Below the pieces are notes generated by a model. It searched no databases, was not told the DNA's origin, and saw only the letters and a program-made list of their open reading frames with translations. From Actinopolymorpha singaporensis (GTDB lineage Bacteria; Actinomycetota; Actinomycetes; Propionibacteriales; Actinopolymorphaceae): 64,000 nucleotides of DNA. Position numbers and translations under genes: made by a program. How positions within the stretch are numbered: position 1 is the stretch's first letter; each line of letters opens with the position of its first letter. Below are positions 7,886 through 16,884 of this stretch, in pieces. The stretch spans positions 5,629,981 through 5,693,980 of the forward strand of contig NZ_LT629732.1 of the NCBI RefSeq assembly GCF_900104745.1. The letters run 5' to 3'.

Positions 7886-8889
7886 GCCGGCCTGGTGCCG
7901 GCCCGGCCGTCTCGTTCCACACCCTCCATCAGTCCACGGATGTAGCCGAGCGCGAACAGCCGCCCGTACAGCGAGTAGCCGGGGTTGACGTTGCTGTCGC
8001 CCTCGACCGTCGGCACGTGGTCGGGCCGCATCGGCCCGTCGAACCCGACCTCGCGGTAGGTGCGCAGGCATTCGTACAGGTCGGTCGGGCCGTCGTCGTG
8101 CCAGGTCTCCACGAAGTTCTCCACCGTGCCGCGGACGTCGCGGAAGTGGACGAAGAAGATCTTCCCCTGCTCGCCGAACTTCCGGATCGCGGCCGGGATG
8201 TCGTCGGTCATCAGCCGGAAGTTGCCCTGGCACAGCGTGATGCCGTTCACCGGACTCGGCACGAGGTCGAGCAGCCGCTGGAAGTTGTCCACGCTGCGCA
8301 TGATCCGGCCCACCCCGCGGACCGGTGAGATCGGCGGGTCGTCGGGATGCATGGCCAGCTTGACGCCCGCCTTCTCCGCGACGGGAACGACCCGGCGCAG
8401 GAAGTACTCGAGGTTCTCCCAGAGTTCGTCCTCGCTGATCGGCCCGGCCTCCACGGGCGGCGCCTGCTGCATCAGCGCGTGGTCGTATCCGCTCACCAGC
8501 GAACCCCCGCGGGAGGGTACGGCGGTGTCGGTACGCAGCCAGTTGAAGTCGCTCATCCACTCGTAGCACCACACCGGGATGCCGAGCCGGCCCATGTTCT
8601 CCAGCAGGGTGCACACGGCGTCGATCTCGGCGTCGCGACCGTCCAGCCCGCGCTTGGCCCTGGCCAGCGGCGGCCGTGCCTCGATGACGGCCAGCCGCAG
8701 GCCGGCGTTCTCGTACCGCTTCTTCATCGACAGCAGCGGGAGGTAGTCCCACGGTGCGTCGGTGCCGCGCCGGTCCGCACCGACAGTCTGCGGCAGTCCG
8801 CCGACCGCCCACCCGACGCCGGCCTGGACCACGAGCCGGGCCAAGGGGGCGGCCTCCGGCGCGGACGGAACCATCTCTGCGAGCTTCAT
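7849..8889 (-). CDS. uxuA: Mannonate dehydratase-like TIM-barrel enzyme
   Basis: The 346-residue protein has the UxuA pattern. It shows KRYENAGLRLAVIEA in the barrel core, KLAMHPDDPPISP with the metal-binding His/Asp, GITLCQGNF with the conserved Cys, and a late IFFVHFRDV segment with a metal-ligand His. Mannonate dehydratase converts D-mannonate to 2-keto-3-deoxygluconate in hexuronate breakdown. The ATG at 8889 (MKLAEM) has a GGAAGGG site; the earlier in-frame ATG at 8907 has none as good. It follows the uronate-dehydrogenase-like gene by 79 nt on the same strand, making a small uronate operon. Confidence 0.85.
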   Translation of the reverse strand: MKLAEMVPSAPEAAPLARLVVQAGVGWAVGGLPQTVGADRRGTDAPWDYLPLLSMKKRYENAGLRLAVIEARPPLARAKRGLDGRDAEIDAVCTLLENMGRLGIPVWCYEWMSDFNWLRTDTAVPSRGGSLVSGYDHALMQQAPPVEAGPISEDELWENLEYFLRRVVPVAEKAGVKLAMHPDDPPISPVRGVGRIMRSVDNFQRLLDLVPSPVNGITLCQGNFRLMTDDIPAAIRKFGEQGKIFFVHFRDVRGTVENFVETWHDDGPTDLYECLRTYREVGFDGPMRPDHVPTVEGDSNVNPGYSLYGRLFALGYIRGLMEGVERDGRAGTRPAQADRDGALSVG

Positions 8890-8968
8890 GCCAACCCTTC
8901 CGGTCATACGCCGATGTCCTGGCGGATCTGCGAGCCGTAGAGGAGGCTGGTCCACGCGCGCCGGCGTG

Positions 8969-9826
8969 TCACCCGTCGTGGGACCAGCCGAGCACCCTCG
9001 CGGCCTTGCCGCAGTCGTAGAAACCGTGCTGCCCGGACAGCTCTGTCCGGACCTCCACGTCGGGGTAGAAGCGGCGCCGCAACTCCGCCGACTCCAGTGC
9101 GCTGGTGGTGGTCGGTGCGACCACGAAGAACACCTCGTGCCCGGTGAAGTCGGCGGTCAGCCCGAGCAGGCATGCCCGGGACGCCGCCTCCAGGCTCACC
9201 CAGCCCCACAGGTGCTTGGCCTCGAAGGCGAGCCGCTCCTCGTCGCGCGGTTCCAGGCTCGGCGGCTGCGGGGTGATGCCGTGGAAGCGGAGGCTCGCGA
9301 CCGTGAGGTCGGGTTCGCGGCGTACGAAGGCGTCCGCCTGCTGCTCTCCGAGCCACTTCGACAGGCTGTAGGCGTCCTCGGCGTACGTCGGGTGCGCCTC
9401 GTCGACCGGCAGGTAGTCGTAGTGCGCGTGCTTGCTGTAGATGCCGCCGATCGCGTTGATGCTGGAGGCACACACGACGCGGCGGATGCCGAGTTCGACC
9501 GCGGCGCGCAGCGCGTGGTAGTTGCCGAGCACGTTCGTGGCGTGCACGAGGTGGTCCGGCGTGCCGCCCGGGCCGGGAATCGCGGCGAGGTGCACCAACG
9601 CGTCCGCCTGCGCGGCGGTCAGGCGCTCGAGCAGGTTGTCGTAGTGGGTGACGTCGACGCCCTCGACGGGCACCGACAGCGTCCCGAACGCCGCCCGGTC
9701 GTCACGCTCGCCCTCGGCCAGCCCGGTGACGCGGTCCAGCGCGACGACCTCGTGGCCCTCCTTGAGCGCGGCGGCCACCACTCCCCTGCCCAGCCGGCCG
9801 TTCGCCCCGGTCACCGCAATGCGCAC
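8969..9826 (-). CDS. NAD-dependent epimerase/dehydratase, possible uronate dehydrogenase
   Basis: This 285-residue extended short-chain dehydrogenase starts VRIAVTGANGRLGRGVV, with a GxxGxxG NAD-binding loop, and has YSLSKWLGE, the catalytic YxxxK, near residue 150 with CASSINAIGG (Ser) before it. Length and sequence resemble uronate dehydrogenases and related epimerases. The GTG at 9826 is fixed by a GAGGAG site 7 nt upstream and by the Rossmann strand beginning at once. Together with the adjacent mannonate dehydratase, a hexuronate oxidation or isomerisation role is inferred; the exact reaction is not proven by motifs. Confidence 0.75.
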   Translation of the reverse strand: MRIAVTGANGRLGRGVVAAALKEGHEVVALDRVTGLAEGERDDRAAFGTLSVPVEGVDVTHYDNLLERLTAAQADALVHLAAIPGPGGTPDHLVHATNVLGNYHALRAAVELGIRRVVCASSINAIGGIYSKHAHYDYLPVDEAHPTYAEDAYSLSKWLGEQQADAFVRREPDLTVASLRFHGITPQPPSLEPRDEERLAFEAKHLWGWVSLEAASRACLLGLTADFTGHEVFFVVAPTTTSALESAELRRRFYPDVEVRTELSGQHGFYDCGKAARVLGWSHDG

Positions 9827-9857
9827 GCCACCACTCCTCGCGATCTCGCTGGTGGAC

Positions 9858-9873
9858 CAACCGTCGTCGGTTG
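9858..9873. promoter_or_regulatory. Palindrome upstream of the uronate genes
   Basis: CAACCG-TCGT-CGGTTG is a perfect 6-bp inverted repeat 32-47 nt upstream of the dehydrogenase start and downstream of ftsK. Position suggests a repressor site for the two-gene uronate operon. No regulator of it is visible nearby. Confidence 0.4.
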
Positions 9874-10025
9874 TCCTGGCGACATGATCGCGGGCCCGGG
9901 CGTCGCGGTGCACGCCGGGGCCCCACGTCGGTCGGCCGGGATCGGCACGCCGCCCTGACCGTGCCCGGGAGCGACGGGCCGGCGATTCATCCGCGGAGGA
10001 ATGCCGCCCGACCGCGGGGCGTGGC

Positions 10026-12713
10026 CTACTCGGGCTCGCCCTCGCCGCGGAGGATCACCAGGAAGCCCTCGAGGTCCTCCGGCTTCACCAGCACGTCGCG
10101 CGCCTTCGAACCCTCGCTGGGCCCGACGACGCCGCGGCTTTCCAGGATGTCCATCAGCCGGCCGGCCTTGGCGAAGCCGACCCGAAGCTTGCGCTGCAGC
10201 ATCGACGTGGACCCGAACTGCGTGGACACGATCAGTTCGGCGGCCTGCACCACGAGGTCCATGTCGTCGCCGATGTCGTCGTCGAGTTCCTTCTTGGCAC
10301 CCGGCGCGGCGGTGACGTCCTCGCGGTACGTCGGCTGCAGTTGGGTCTTGCAGTGCTCGACGACCTTGTGGATCTCGCTCTCGGAGACCCACGCGCCCTG
10401 GATCCGTATCGGCTTGCTCGCGCCCATCGGCAGGAACAGCCCGTCGCCCTGCCCGACCAGCTTCTCCGCGCCGGGCTGGTCGAGGATGACCCGGCTGTCG
10501 GCCATGCTGGACGTCGCGAACGCCAGTCGGGACGGCACGTTGGCCTTGATCAGCCCGGTCACCACGTCGACCGACGGCCGCTGGGTGGCCAGCACCAGGT
10601 GGATGCCGGCGGCCCGGGCCAGCTGAGTGATGCGTACGACCGAGTCCTCCACGTCGCGCGGGGCGACCATCATCAGGTCGGCCAGCTCGTCGACGATCAC
10701 GAGGAGGTAGGGGTACGGCGCGAGGACGCGTTCGCTGCCCGGTGGCGGGGTGACCTTGCCCGTGCGGACGGCCTTGTTGAAGTCGTCCAGGTGCCGGAAC
10801 CCGAAGGCTGCCAGGTCGTCGTAGCGCCGGTCCATCTCCGACACCACCCACTGCAGGGCCTCGGCGGCCTTCTTCGGGTTGGTGATGATCGGGGTGATGA
10901 GGTGCGGGATGCCCTCGTAGACGCTGAGCTCGACCCGCTTCGGGTCGACCAGGATCGCGCGTACCTCGTCGGGGGTGGACCGCATCAGGATCGAGGTGAT
11001 CATCGAGTTGATGAAGACCGACTTACCCGAGCCGGTGGCGCCCGCGACGAGCAGGTGCGGCATCTTCGCCAGGTTGGCGACGACGAAGCCGCCCTCGACG
11101 TCCTTGCCGAGCCCGGCCACCATCGGGTGGTGGTCGCCGCGCGCGACGTTGGACCGGAGCACGTCGCCGAGGCTGACGATCTCCTTGTCGGTGTTGGGGA
11201 TCTCCACCCCGATCGCGGACTTGCCCGGGATCGGCGACAGGATCCGCACGTCGGTGCTGGCCACGGCGTAGGCGATGTTCTTGCTGAGCGCGGTGACCTT
11301 CTCCACCTTGACCGCGGGGCCGAGCTCGACCTCGTACCTCGTCACGGTCGGCCCGCGCGTGTAGCCGGTCACCTGGGCGTCGATCTCGAACTGTTCCAGC
11401 ACCTCGGTGAGGCGGTCGACGATCGAGTCCGAGGCCTTGGTGCGCGCCTTGTGGGCGGACCCGGGGGCGAGCACGTCGTTGGCCGGCAGGGTGTACGTCA
11501 CGTCGCCGGACAGGGCGAGCTGCTCGACCCGCTGCGGCAGCGGACTGTGCGGCGGCGGTTCGGTCTGCTTGCCGTCGCCGTCGTCTTTTGCGCCCGCACC
11601 GGCGGCACCGGCGGCCGCCACAGCGCCGGCGCCGGCATCGGAGGACTTGGCGTCGCCCGTGGGCTTGCCCTTGCCGCGCTTGCCGAGCTCGCGGCCCTCG
11701 AGCACCGGACTGTCGTACGGCGCCTCGCCGGCGAAGTCGGAGTCCTCGCCTGCGTCCTCGCTCTTGGCCGCCCCGATCCGCCGCCGGGATCGCGACCTGC
11801 GCAGCGGCTGGGTCGGCGGCTCCCCCTTCGCGTCGGCCGCGCCGCCGGTCCCCTCGGCGTCCTCGCCGGTCTCTTTGCCGCGTGCGCGGTCCCACAGGTC
11901 GTGGAACCGCTCGGGCAGCGCGTGCAGCGGCGTGCCGCCCACCACTACCACCCCGAACAGCGTCAGCAGGATCAGCAGCGGAATGGCGACGTACACGGTG
12001 AGCAGGTCTGCGGGCAGCGACGACATCACGAACCCGATGGCGCCGCCGGCGTGCTCCAGACTCCTGACGCCGCCGGTGGGGCGGGGCAGCCCGTCCTTGA
12101 TGTGGACCAGACCGAGGACGCCGCCCAGGATCGCCGCCCAGCCGATCGCCTGCCGCCCACCGGGACCGTTGCGGTCCGGGTGGCGCAGCGTCCGCCAGGC
12201 GACCAGGGCGAGCAGGATCGGGATCGACCAGTCCAGCACCCCGACGGTGCCGGAGACCACACCTCGGATGGCCTTGCCGACGTCGTTGGGCATCCGCCAC
12301 CAGACCGCGGCCGCGACCACGATGGCCAGGCCGACGAACGCCAGGCCGACGCCGTCGCGGCGAAGCTCGGGGTCGAGCTCACGTGCGCTCGACCCCATCC
12401 GCCGGACGATCCCACCGATGAGGTGGGCGATGCCGAGCCAGATGCCGGCGACGAGCCGGACGATCCCGGTGAGCAGCTGGCCGAGGACGCTGCCCACCGA
12501 ACCCGAACTCGCTCCCCGCGACGGGCGCCTGGCCTGGGACTTCTTCGCCGGAGCCTTCTTGGCCGGGGCCTTCTTCCCGGACGCCTTTCCGGGCGCGCCG
12601 GACCTGTTCGTCCGCGCCGGCGCCGCGGACGCCGAACGGGTGCGCGTGTCCGGGCGTGCGGGGCCCGCCGTGCGCGATTGTCCCCGGCGTACGGGGGAAG
12701 ACGTCCGGGCCAT
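10026..12713 (-). CDS. ftsK: DNA translocase FtsK
   Basis: The 895-residue protein has a basic Ala/Lys-rich N-terminal tail, about four membrane segments (residues 80-270), and a long acidic and Ala/Pro-rich linker (to about 390). The RecA-like motor has Walker A GATGSGKSV near residue 570 and a DELADLMM Walker-B region. A C-terminal gamma winged-helix domain (ELIVSTQFGSTSMLQRKLRVG) reads KOPS-type sequences. It pumps DNA at the division septum during chromosome segregation. I use ATG 12713; a TTG two codons upstream is less likely. No strong ribosome-binding site is seen. Genes downstream on the same strand are accessory, so the usual neighbour rimO is displaced. Confidence 0.96.
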   Translation of the reverse strand: MARTSSPVRRGQSRTAGPARPDTRTRSASAAPARTNRSGAPGKASGKKAPAKKAPAKKSQARRPSRGASSGSVGSVLGQLLTGIVRLVAGIWLGIAHLIGGIVRRMGSSARELDPELRRDGVGLAFVGLAIVVAAAVWWRMPNDVGKAIRGVVSGTVGVLDWSIPILLALVAWRTLRHPDRNGPGGRQAIGWAAILGGVLGLVHIKDGLPRPTGGVRSLEHAGGAIGFVMSSLPADLLTVYVAIPLLILLTLFGVVVVGGTPLHALPERFHDLWDRARGKETGEDAEGTGGAADAKGEPPTQPLRRSRSRRRIGAAKSEDAGEDSDFAGEAPYDSPVLEGRELGKRGKGKPTGDAKSSDAGAGAVAAAGAAGAGAKDDGDGKQTEPPPHSPLPQRVEQLALSGDVTYTLPANDVLAPGSAHKARTKASDSIVDRLTEVLEQFEIDAQVTGYTRGPTVTRYEVELGPAVKVEKVTALSKNIAYAVASTDVRILSPIPGKSAIGVEIPNTDKEIVSLGDVLRSNVARGDHHPMVAGLGKDVEGGFVVANLAKMPHLLVAGATGSGKSVFINSMITSILMRSTPDEVRAILVDPKRVELSVYEGIPHLITPIITNPKKAAEALQWVVSEMDRRYDDLAAFGFRHLDDFNKAVRTGKVTPPPGSERVLAPYPYLLVIVDELADLMMVAPRDVEDSVVRITQLARAAGIHLVLATQRPSVDVVTGLIKANVPSRLAFATSSMADSRVILDQPGAEKLVGQGDGLFLPMGASKPIRIQGAWVSESEIHKVVEHCKTQLQPTYREDVTAAPGAKKELDDDIGDDMDLVVQAAELIVSTQFGSTSMLQRKLRVGFAKAGRLMDILESRGVVGPSEGSKARDVLVKPEDLEGFLVILRGEGEPE

Positions 12714-12724
12714 GGTCAACGAGC

Positions 12725-13795
12725 CTACGGGATCGCGTCGGCTCGCTCACGCCTCACACGCCGCGGCCGGCCCGCCGGCCCGCCCGGCGACCGGCCGGAC
12801 GACCGACCCCGTGACCGCCCGAGCGCGACCGCGCGGGCGTACAACCCGGCCGCGGGAAGTACGAGCAGACCGGTGAGTGCCAGCGCGGCGCGGATGCCGA
12901 GGCGCTCGCCGACCAGCCCGACCGGCGGGCCGCCGAGGATCTGCCCGGCCGCGTCGACCTGACCCGACATCGAGAACACCGTCGCCCGGGTCCGCTGCTC
13001 GGTGTTCGCCACCAGCCAGCTCGCCACCAGCGGATGGCAGACCGACCGCAGCAGGCCCACCAGCACGCTCGCCGCCGCGGCCAGCCAGAACGCACCGGCC
13101 GACGCGAACACCAGCACCCCCGCGACCACGCCGAGTTGGGCGACCAGCAGGCACACCAGGACCGGCCGGCCGCGCACCACCCGGGCACCGGCCACGAACT
13201 GGCCACGCATCGCCGCGAACGACCCGCGCTCGGCAGGCGCCGCCGGCTCGAAGGAACGCTCCGGCATCACGAACACCAGCGCGATTCCCAACAGCAACCA
13301 CACCGTGGCGCCGGCGACGATCGGGAGGTTGAGGCCGATCCCGGCGAGCAGGACGCCCACGCCGATGCCCGCGACGGTGGCCACCTGGCCCACCTGGGCA
13401 CCCCGGGTGAACACGCCGGGCGCACGATCCTCGCCGAGCTCACCGCTCACCCACGCCTCCTCGGCGCCGTCGACGCAGGTGGAGCCGATGCCCCACAGGA
13501 CGTTGCCGACGACGATGGCGAGGAACGCGGGGACGAGCCCTTCGAGGAGGGTGCCCGCCCCGATGAGCAGGTAGCCGACGATCACCGAGAGCCGGCGGCT
13601 GTACAGGTCGGCGATCACCCCGGTGGGCACCTGCGCGAGGAAGCAGGTGACCTCCAGCACGGTGCCCACGAGAACGAGTTCGAGAGGACCGAGGCCGACG
13701 GTCTGGATCTGGTAGACGAGGTTGAGGGTGAACGCGCAGGCGCCGGCGAAGGAGCCGAGCCCGCGGATCAGGAGGTAGACGGCGTACGCGCGCAT
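12725..13795 (-). CDS. MFS transporter, apparently shortened in its C-terminal half
   Basis: This 356-residue protein belongs to the major facilitator superfamily, similar to drug-efflux type members. The N-terminal half shows six membrane segments with the loop motif GVIADLYSRR after segment 2. The C-terminal half keeps NTEQRTRATVFSMSGQVDAAGQ, but only about four membrane segments remain. A helix beginning RGRPVLVCLLV runs straight into FASAGAFWLAAAA, where related proteins have two further helices between such segments. That implies an in-frame internal loss of about 60 residues. The start at the ATG 13795 is the first in frame. Function as an exporter is inferred and may be lost. Confidence 0.8.
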   Translation of the reverse strand: MRAYAVYLLIRGLGSFAGACAFTLNLVYQIQTVGLGPLELVLVGTVLEVTCFLAQVPTGVIADLYSRRLSVIVGYLLIGAGTLLEGLVPAFLAIVVGNVLWGIGSTCVDGAEEAWVSGELGEDRAPGVFTRGAQVGQVATVAGIGVGVLLAGIGLNLPIVAGATVWLLLGIALVFVMPERSFEPAAPAERGSFAAMRGQFVAGARVVRGRPVLVCLLVAQLGVVAGVLVFASAGAFWLAAAASVLVGLLRSVCHPLVASWLVANTEQRTRATVFSMSGQVDAAGQILGGPPVGLVGERLGIRAALALTGLLVLPAAGLYARAVALGRSRGRSSGRSPGGPAGRPRRVRRERADAIP

Positions 13796-13843
13796 ACGTG
13801 GAACTCCGGACGCGAGGACGGGACGGGAGGACAGCCCTCCGGC

Positions 13844-13858
13844 GTCGAGTGAGTCGAC
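13844..13858. promoter_or_regulatory. Inverted repeat upstream of the MFS gene
   Basis: GTCGA-GTGAG-TCGAC has perfect 5-bp arms and lies about 50-60 nt before the MFS start. It could be an operator or a leader hairpin; nothing else supports either. Confidence 0.3.
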
Positions 13859-13965
13859 AGGGCGCGAGCGCGCGCGAACGCGGATGGCGAACGCGGAACG
13901 CGGGAACGCGGTCGGGCACCGGCAGGCGAGACGACTCGCCGCCGGTCAGGACGGAGCCCGGCAGG

Positions 13966-14190
13966 TCAGCGACTGGCCGCCGACGTACCCCTCGTCACGA
14001 CACCGGAGGTCGAGGACGGGGTGCTGGCTCGCATGCGCTGGGTCCTTTCGTCCGGGGCTTCCGGGGCTTCCGGTGCTTCCGCGGAGTCGGGCCGCCCGGG
14101 CAGGCCGAGGATAGCGGCCCCGCCATCCGGTCGCATCCGGATTGCCGCGCCCGGCGGCCCGACCCACCGGCCATCCGAACGGTCGGACAT
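13966..14190 (-). CDS. Possible small protein of 74 residues, unknown
   Basis: An ATG at 14190 with a GAGGAGG site almost adjacent to it opens a 74-residue frame. It starts MSDRSDGRWVG, has an EAPEAPEAP run from the 9-bp triplication, and ends Thr/Ser-rich. Third codon positions are about 80 percent G or C, which favours coding but is lower than in the neighbours. A nested 22-codon frame starting MRASTPSS at 14034, with its own GAAAGGA site, is an alternative leader-peptide reading. No family is recognised. Confidence 0.3.
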   Translation of the reverse strand: MSDRSDGRWVGPPGAAIRMRPDGGAAILGLPGRPDSAEAPEAPEAPDERTQRMRASTPSSTSGVVTRGTSAASR

Positions 14191-14319
14191 TTCCTCCTCA
14201 CGCAGGATCACGGGCAGGTGCTCGGACGTTCATCCTGTGCGGGGGCTCGGCAGGCGCCCCGGACCGCCGGTCGGGCCAGGTCATGCCTGGAGCTGCCGGG
14301 CACACGAGGGAGGACTCAC

Positions 14320-15597
14320 ATGACCAAGCCAGGAGTGGTCGGCTCGACGCGCACCGCGCCCACCACGGAGCTCACCGCGGAGTCGGGCGGCCCGCCGCCG
14401 GCGCTGGACACCGGCTACTTCCAGGATCCGGAGGCGGTCCACGCGGCGCTCCGCGAGGAGGGGCCGGCCCGCAAGGTCGTGCTCCCGCACGGCTGGGAGA
14501 CCTGGATCGTGACCAGGTACGACGAGGCCCGCGCCGCGCTCGCCGATCCCCGGCTGCTGAAGAACGGCCGGGTTCTGGACCAGTACATGGACCCCGAGCA
14601 GCTCGGCGACGAGATGGTCTTCGCCGAGGCGCTGCGGGCGCACATGCTGAGCTCGGACCCGCCCGACCACACCCGGCTGCGCAAGCTGGTCAACAAGGCG
14701 TTCACCTCCCGCCGGGTCGAGGCGCTGCGACCCCGGATCGAGGCGATCACCGAGGAGCTGCTCGACGCCATGGCCGCCCGCGGCGCGGACGGTGAGCCGG
14801 TCGACCTGATCGACGCCTTCGCCTTCCCGCTGCCGATGACCGTGATCTGCGAACTGCTCGGCGTCCCCTTCGAGGACCGCGAGGACTTCCGCGCCTGGTC
14901 CGCGGTGGTGCTCGCCGACGACCCGACCGACGACGAAGTACGCACCGCGTCGTACGCCATGGCCGCCTACCTCAGCCAGCTGATCGCGGCCAAGCGCGCC
15001 AACCCAGGCGAGGACCTGCTGACCGGCCTGGTGCAGGCCCGCGACGACAACGACCGGCTGGACGAGAACGAGCTGATCGCGATGGCGTTCCTGCTCCTCG
15101 TCGCCGGGCACGAGACGACCGTCAACCTGATCGGCAACGGCGTCCTCGCGCTGCTGCGCAACCCCGACCAGCTCGACCGGCTGCGCGCCGACCCGTCTCT
15201 GGTGGGCGGTGCGGTCGAGGAGTTCCTGCGCTACGACGGGCCGATCAACCTCGCCACCATGCGGTTCACCTCCGAACCGGTGCGGCTCGGCGACGTGGAG
15301 ATCCCGCGCGGGCAGTTCGTGCTGGTGTCGCTCGCCTCGGCCAACCACGACGAGAGCCGGTTCCCCGACGCCGGGCGGCTCGACGTCACCCGCCGGGGCG
15401 GCGGCCATCTGGCCTTCGGCCACGGAATCCACTACTGCGTGGGCGCCCCGCTGGCCCGGCTGGAGGCGGAGGTGGCGTTCCGCCGGATCCTCGACCGCTT
15501 CCCCGAGTTGTCGTTGGCGATCGAGCCCGGCGAGGTGCGCTGGCGGCACAGCAGCCTGATCCGGGGCGTGGAACGCCTTCCCGTACGCCTGTCCTGA
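14320..15597 (+). CDS. Cytochrome P450
   Basis: The 425-residue soluble bacterial P450 has the I-helix AGHETTVN, the K-helix ExxR within VEEFLRYDGP, and the haem loop FGHGIHYCVGAPLAR with the axial cysteine near residue 370. Overall it resembles the CYP107/CYP105-type bacterial class that hydroxylates secondary metabolites or xenobiotics. No ferredoxin or reductase gene is adjacent, so redox partners must come from elsewhere. The ATG at 14320 has a strong GAGGGAGGA site. The substrate is unknown. Confidence 0.95.
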   Translation: MTKPGVVGSTRTAPTTELTAESGGPPPALDTGYFQDPEAVHAALREEGPARKVVLPHGWETWIVTRYDEARAALADPRLLKNGRVLDQYMDPEQLGDEMVFAEALRAHMLSSDPPDHTRLRKLVNKAFTSRRVEALRPRIEAITEELLDAMAARGADGEPVDLIDAFAFPLPMTVICELLGVPFEDREDFRAWSAVVLADDPTDDEVRTASYAMAAYLSQLIAAKRANPGEDLLTGLVQARDDNDRLDENELIAMAFLLLVAGHETTVNLIGNGVLALLRNPDQLDRLRADPSLVGGAVEEFLRYDGPINLATMRFTSEPVRLGDVEIPRGQFVLVSLASANHDESRFPDAGRLDVTRRGGGHLAFGHGIHYCVGAPLARLEAEVAFRRILDRFPELSLAIEPGEVRWRHSSLIRGVERLPVRLS

Positions 15598-15707
15598 CAA
15601 GCGGCTGATCTTCGGTAGGGTCGGCTCGCGGCACACCAGGCCACCCGCCCGCCGCCGCGGTCGGCACGGGCACGGTTCCACGAGTGGCACCTGCGGAACG
15701 GAGACTG

Positions 15708-16838
15708 ATGCGCGTCGCCGACATCGACGTCTGGGTTGTCAACGTCCCCTTGACGACCACGTTCGCCAGCAGTTTCGAGGCAAAGGCCGGCACCACCCGC
15801 ACCGTGATCCGCGTCCGAGACCACGACGGGCTGGAGGGCTGGGGCGAGACCATGCACGGCCGGCCGACGGCGGCACTGGTCGAGCGGATCAGGGACCAGT
15901 TCGTCGGTGCCGACCCGCGGGCGAGCGCGGCCGTCCGGCGTACGTGCGCGATGGTGCCGTTCTTCTACGGCTACATCGGTTACTGCGCGCTGGCCGGGCT
16001 GGAGATGGCGTTCCTCGACCTTGCGTGCAAGGCCGCGGGGGTGCCGCTGCACCTGCACCTCGGCGGCGCGGTCCGCGACGTCGTACCCCTCACCGGCCTG
16101 CTCACCCGGGGCGCGGCCGGCGACGTGGCCCGCGCCGACCAGCCGGCCGCGCTGGCCGACGAGGCCGCCCGGATCGTGGCGAAGCACGGGTTCACCGCGC
16201 TGAAGTTCAAGGGCTCGACCGACGCGCGGTTCGACGTGTCGGTGATGGAGGCGTTGCGGGAGAAACTGCCCGACACCGCGCTGCGGGTGGACCCCAACGC
16301 CGTCTGGTCGGTGCCCGAGTCGGTGTGGGCGGGCCGCCGGCTCGACACTCTCGACCTGGAGTACCTCGAGGACCCGTGCGCGGGCCTGGAGGGGATGGCG
16401 CAGGTGCGCGCGCAGATCGCCACTCCCCTGTGCACCAACATGTGTGTCGTACGCGAGGAGGACCTCGCCCCGGCGGTGCGGATGGGTGCGGTCGACATCA
16501 TCCACGCCGACGTGCACAAATGGGGTGGCGTCGGCCCGACGATGAACCTCGCCGCCACCTGCCGGACGTTCGGTCTCGGCCTGAACTTCCACAGCGGCGG
16601 CGAACTGGGTATCTCCACCGCATGCCATCTCCAGGTCGCCGCTGCCCTCGACCGGCTCGACCATGCCGTGGACGCGATGTACTACCTCGCCGACGGCGAC
16701 GTGCTGACCGAGCGCATCGAACTGTCCCACGGAAGCCTGCCGGTGCCCCGGGGTGCCGGCCTCGGCGTCGACGTCGACCTCGACCGGGTCCTCCACTACG
16801 CCCGCCGCAACGAGAAGGAGGGCGACCACACGCCGTGA
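15708..16838 (+). CDS. Enolase-superfamily dehydratase, glucarate-dehydratase-like
   Basis: The 376-residue protein has the mandelate-racemase/muconate-lactonizing layout. A capping domain is followed by a barrel with FTALKFKG (catalytic Lys), RVDPNAVW and YLEDP (metal Asp and Glu), then HADVHKWGG and NFHSGGELGI near the C-terminus in the manner of glucarate dehydratases. Such enzymes abstract a proton alpha to a carboxylate and dehydrate aldarates or aldonates. The start ATG 15708 has a GGAGA site. It lies 110 nt after the P450 and 46 nt before a serine hydrolase on the same strand. Substrate assignment to glucarate is not certain because the KxK and His-Asp surroundings are divergent. Confidence 0.8.
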   Translation: MRVADIDVWVVNVPLTTTFASSFEAKAGTTRTVIRVRDHDGLEGWGETMHGRPTAALVERIRDQFVGADPRASAAVRRTCAMVPFFYGYIGYCALAGLEMAFLDLACKAAGVPLHLHLGGAVRDVVPLTGLLTRGAAGDVARADQPAALADEAARIVAKHGFTALKFKGSTDARFDVSVMEALREKLPDTALRVDPNAVWSVPESVWAGRRLDTLDLEYLEDPCAGLEGMAQVRAQIATPLCTNMCVVREEDLAPAVRMGAVDIIHADVHKWGGVGPTMNLAATCRTFGLGLNFHSGGELGISTACHLQVAAALDRLDHAVDAMYYLADGDVLTERIELSHGSLPVPRGAGLGVDVDLDRVLHYARRNEKEGDHTP

Positions 16839-16884
16839 GGTCGCACCGCTCACCTTCCCTCCACACCGACCCGGAGCCGACGCC

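Larger units (their letters stand above)
13796..14319. other. 524-bp divergent gap between MFS and P450 genes
   Basis: This gap contains the inverted repeat at 13844-13858, a possible minus-strand small gene at 13966-14190, a short GGCTTCCGG-type triplication near 14055-14083, and the P450 ribosome-binding site (GAGGGAGGA) at its right end. No RNA gene is recognisable. Confidence 0.6.

Noticed and set aside
14191-14319. Biarylitide- or atropopeptide-type tiny precursor gene before the P450
   Set aside because: No short MxYxH- or Trp/Tyr-rich peptide frame with a ribosome-binding site was found upstream of the P450.
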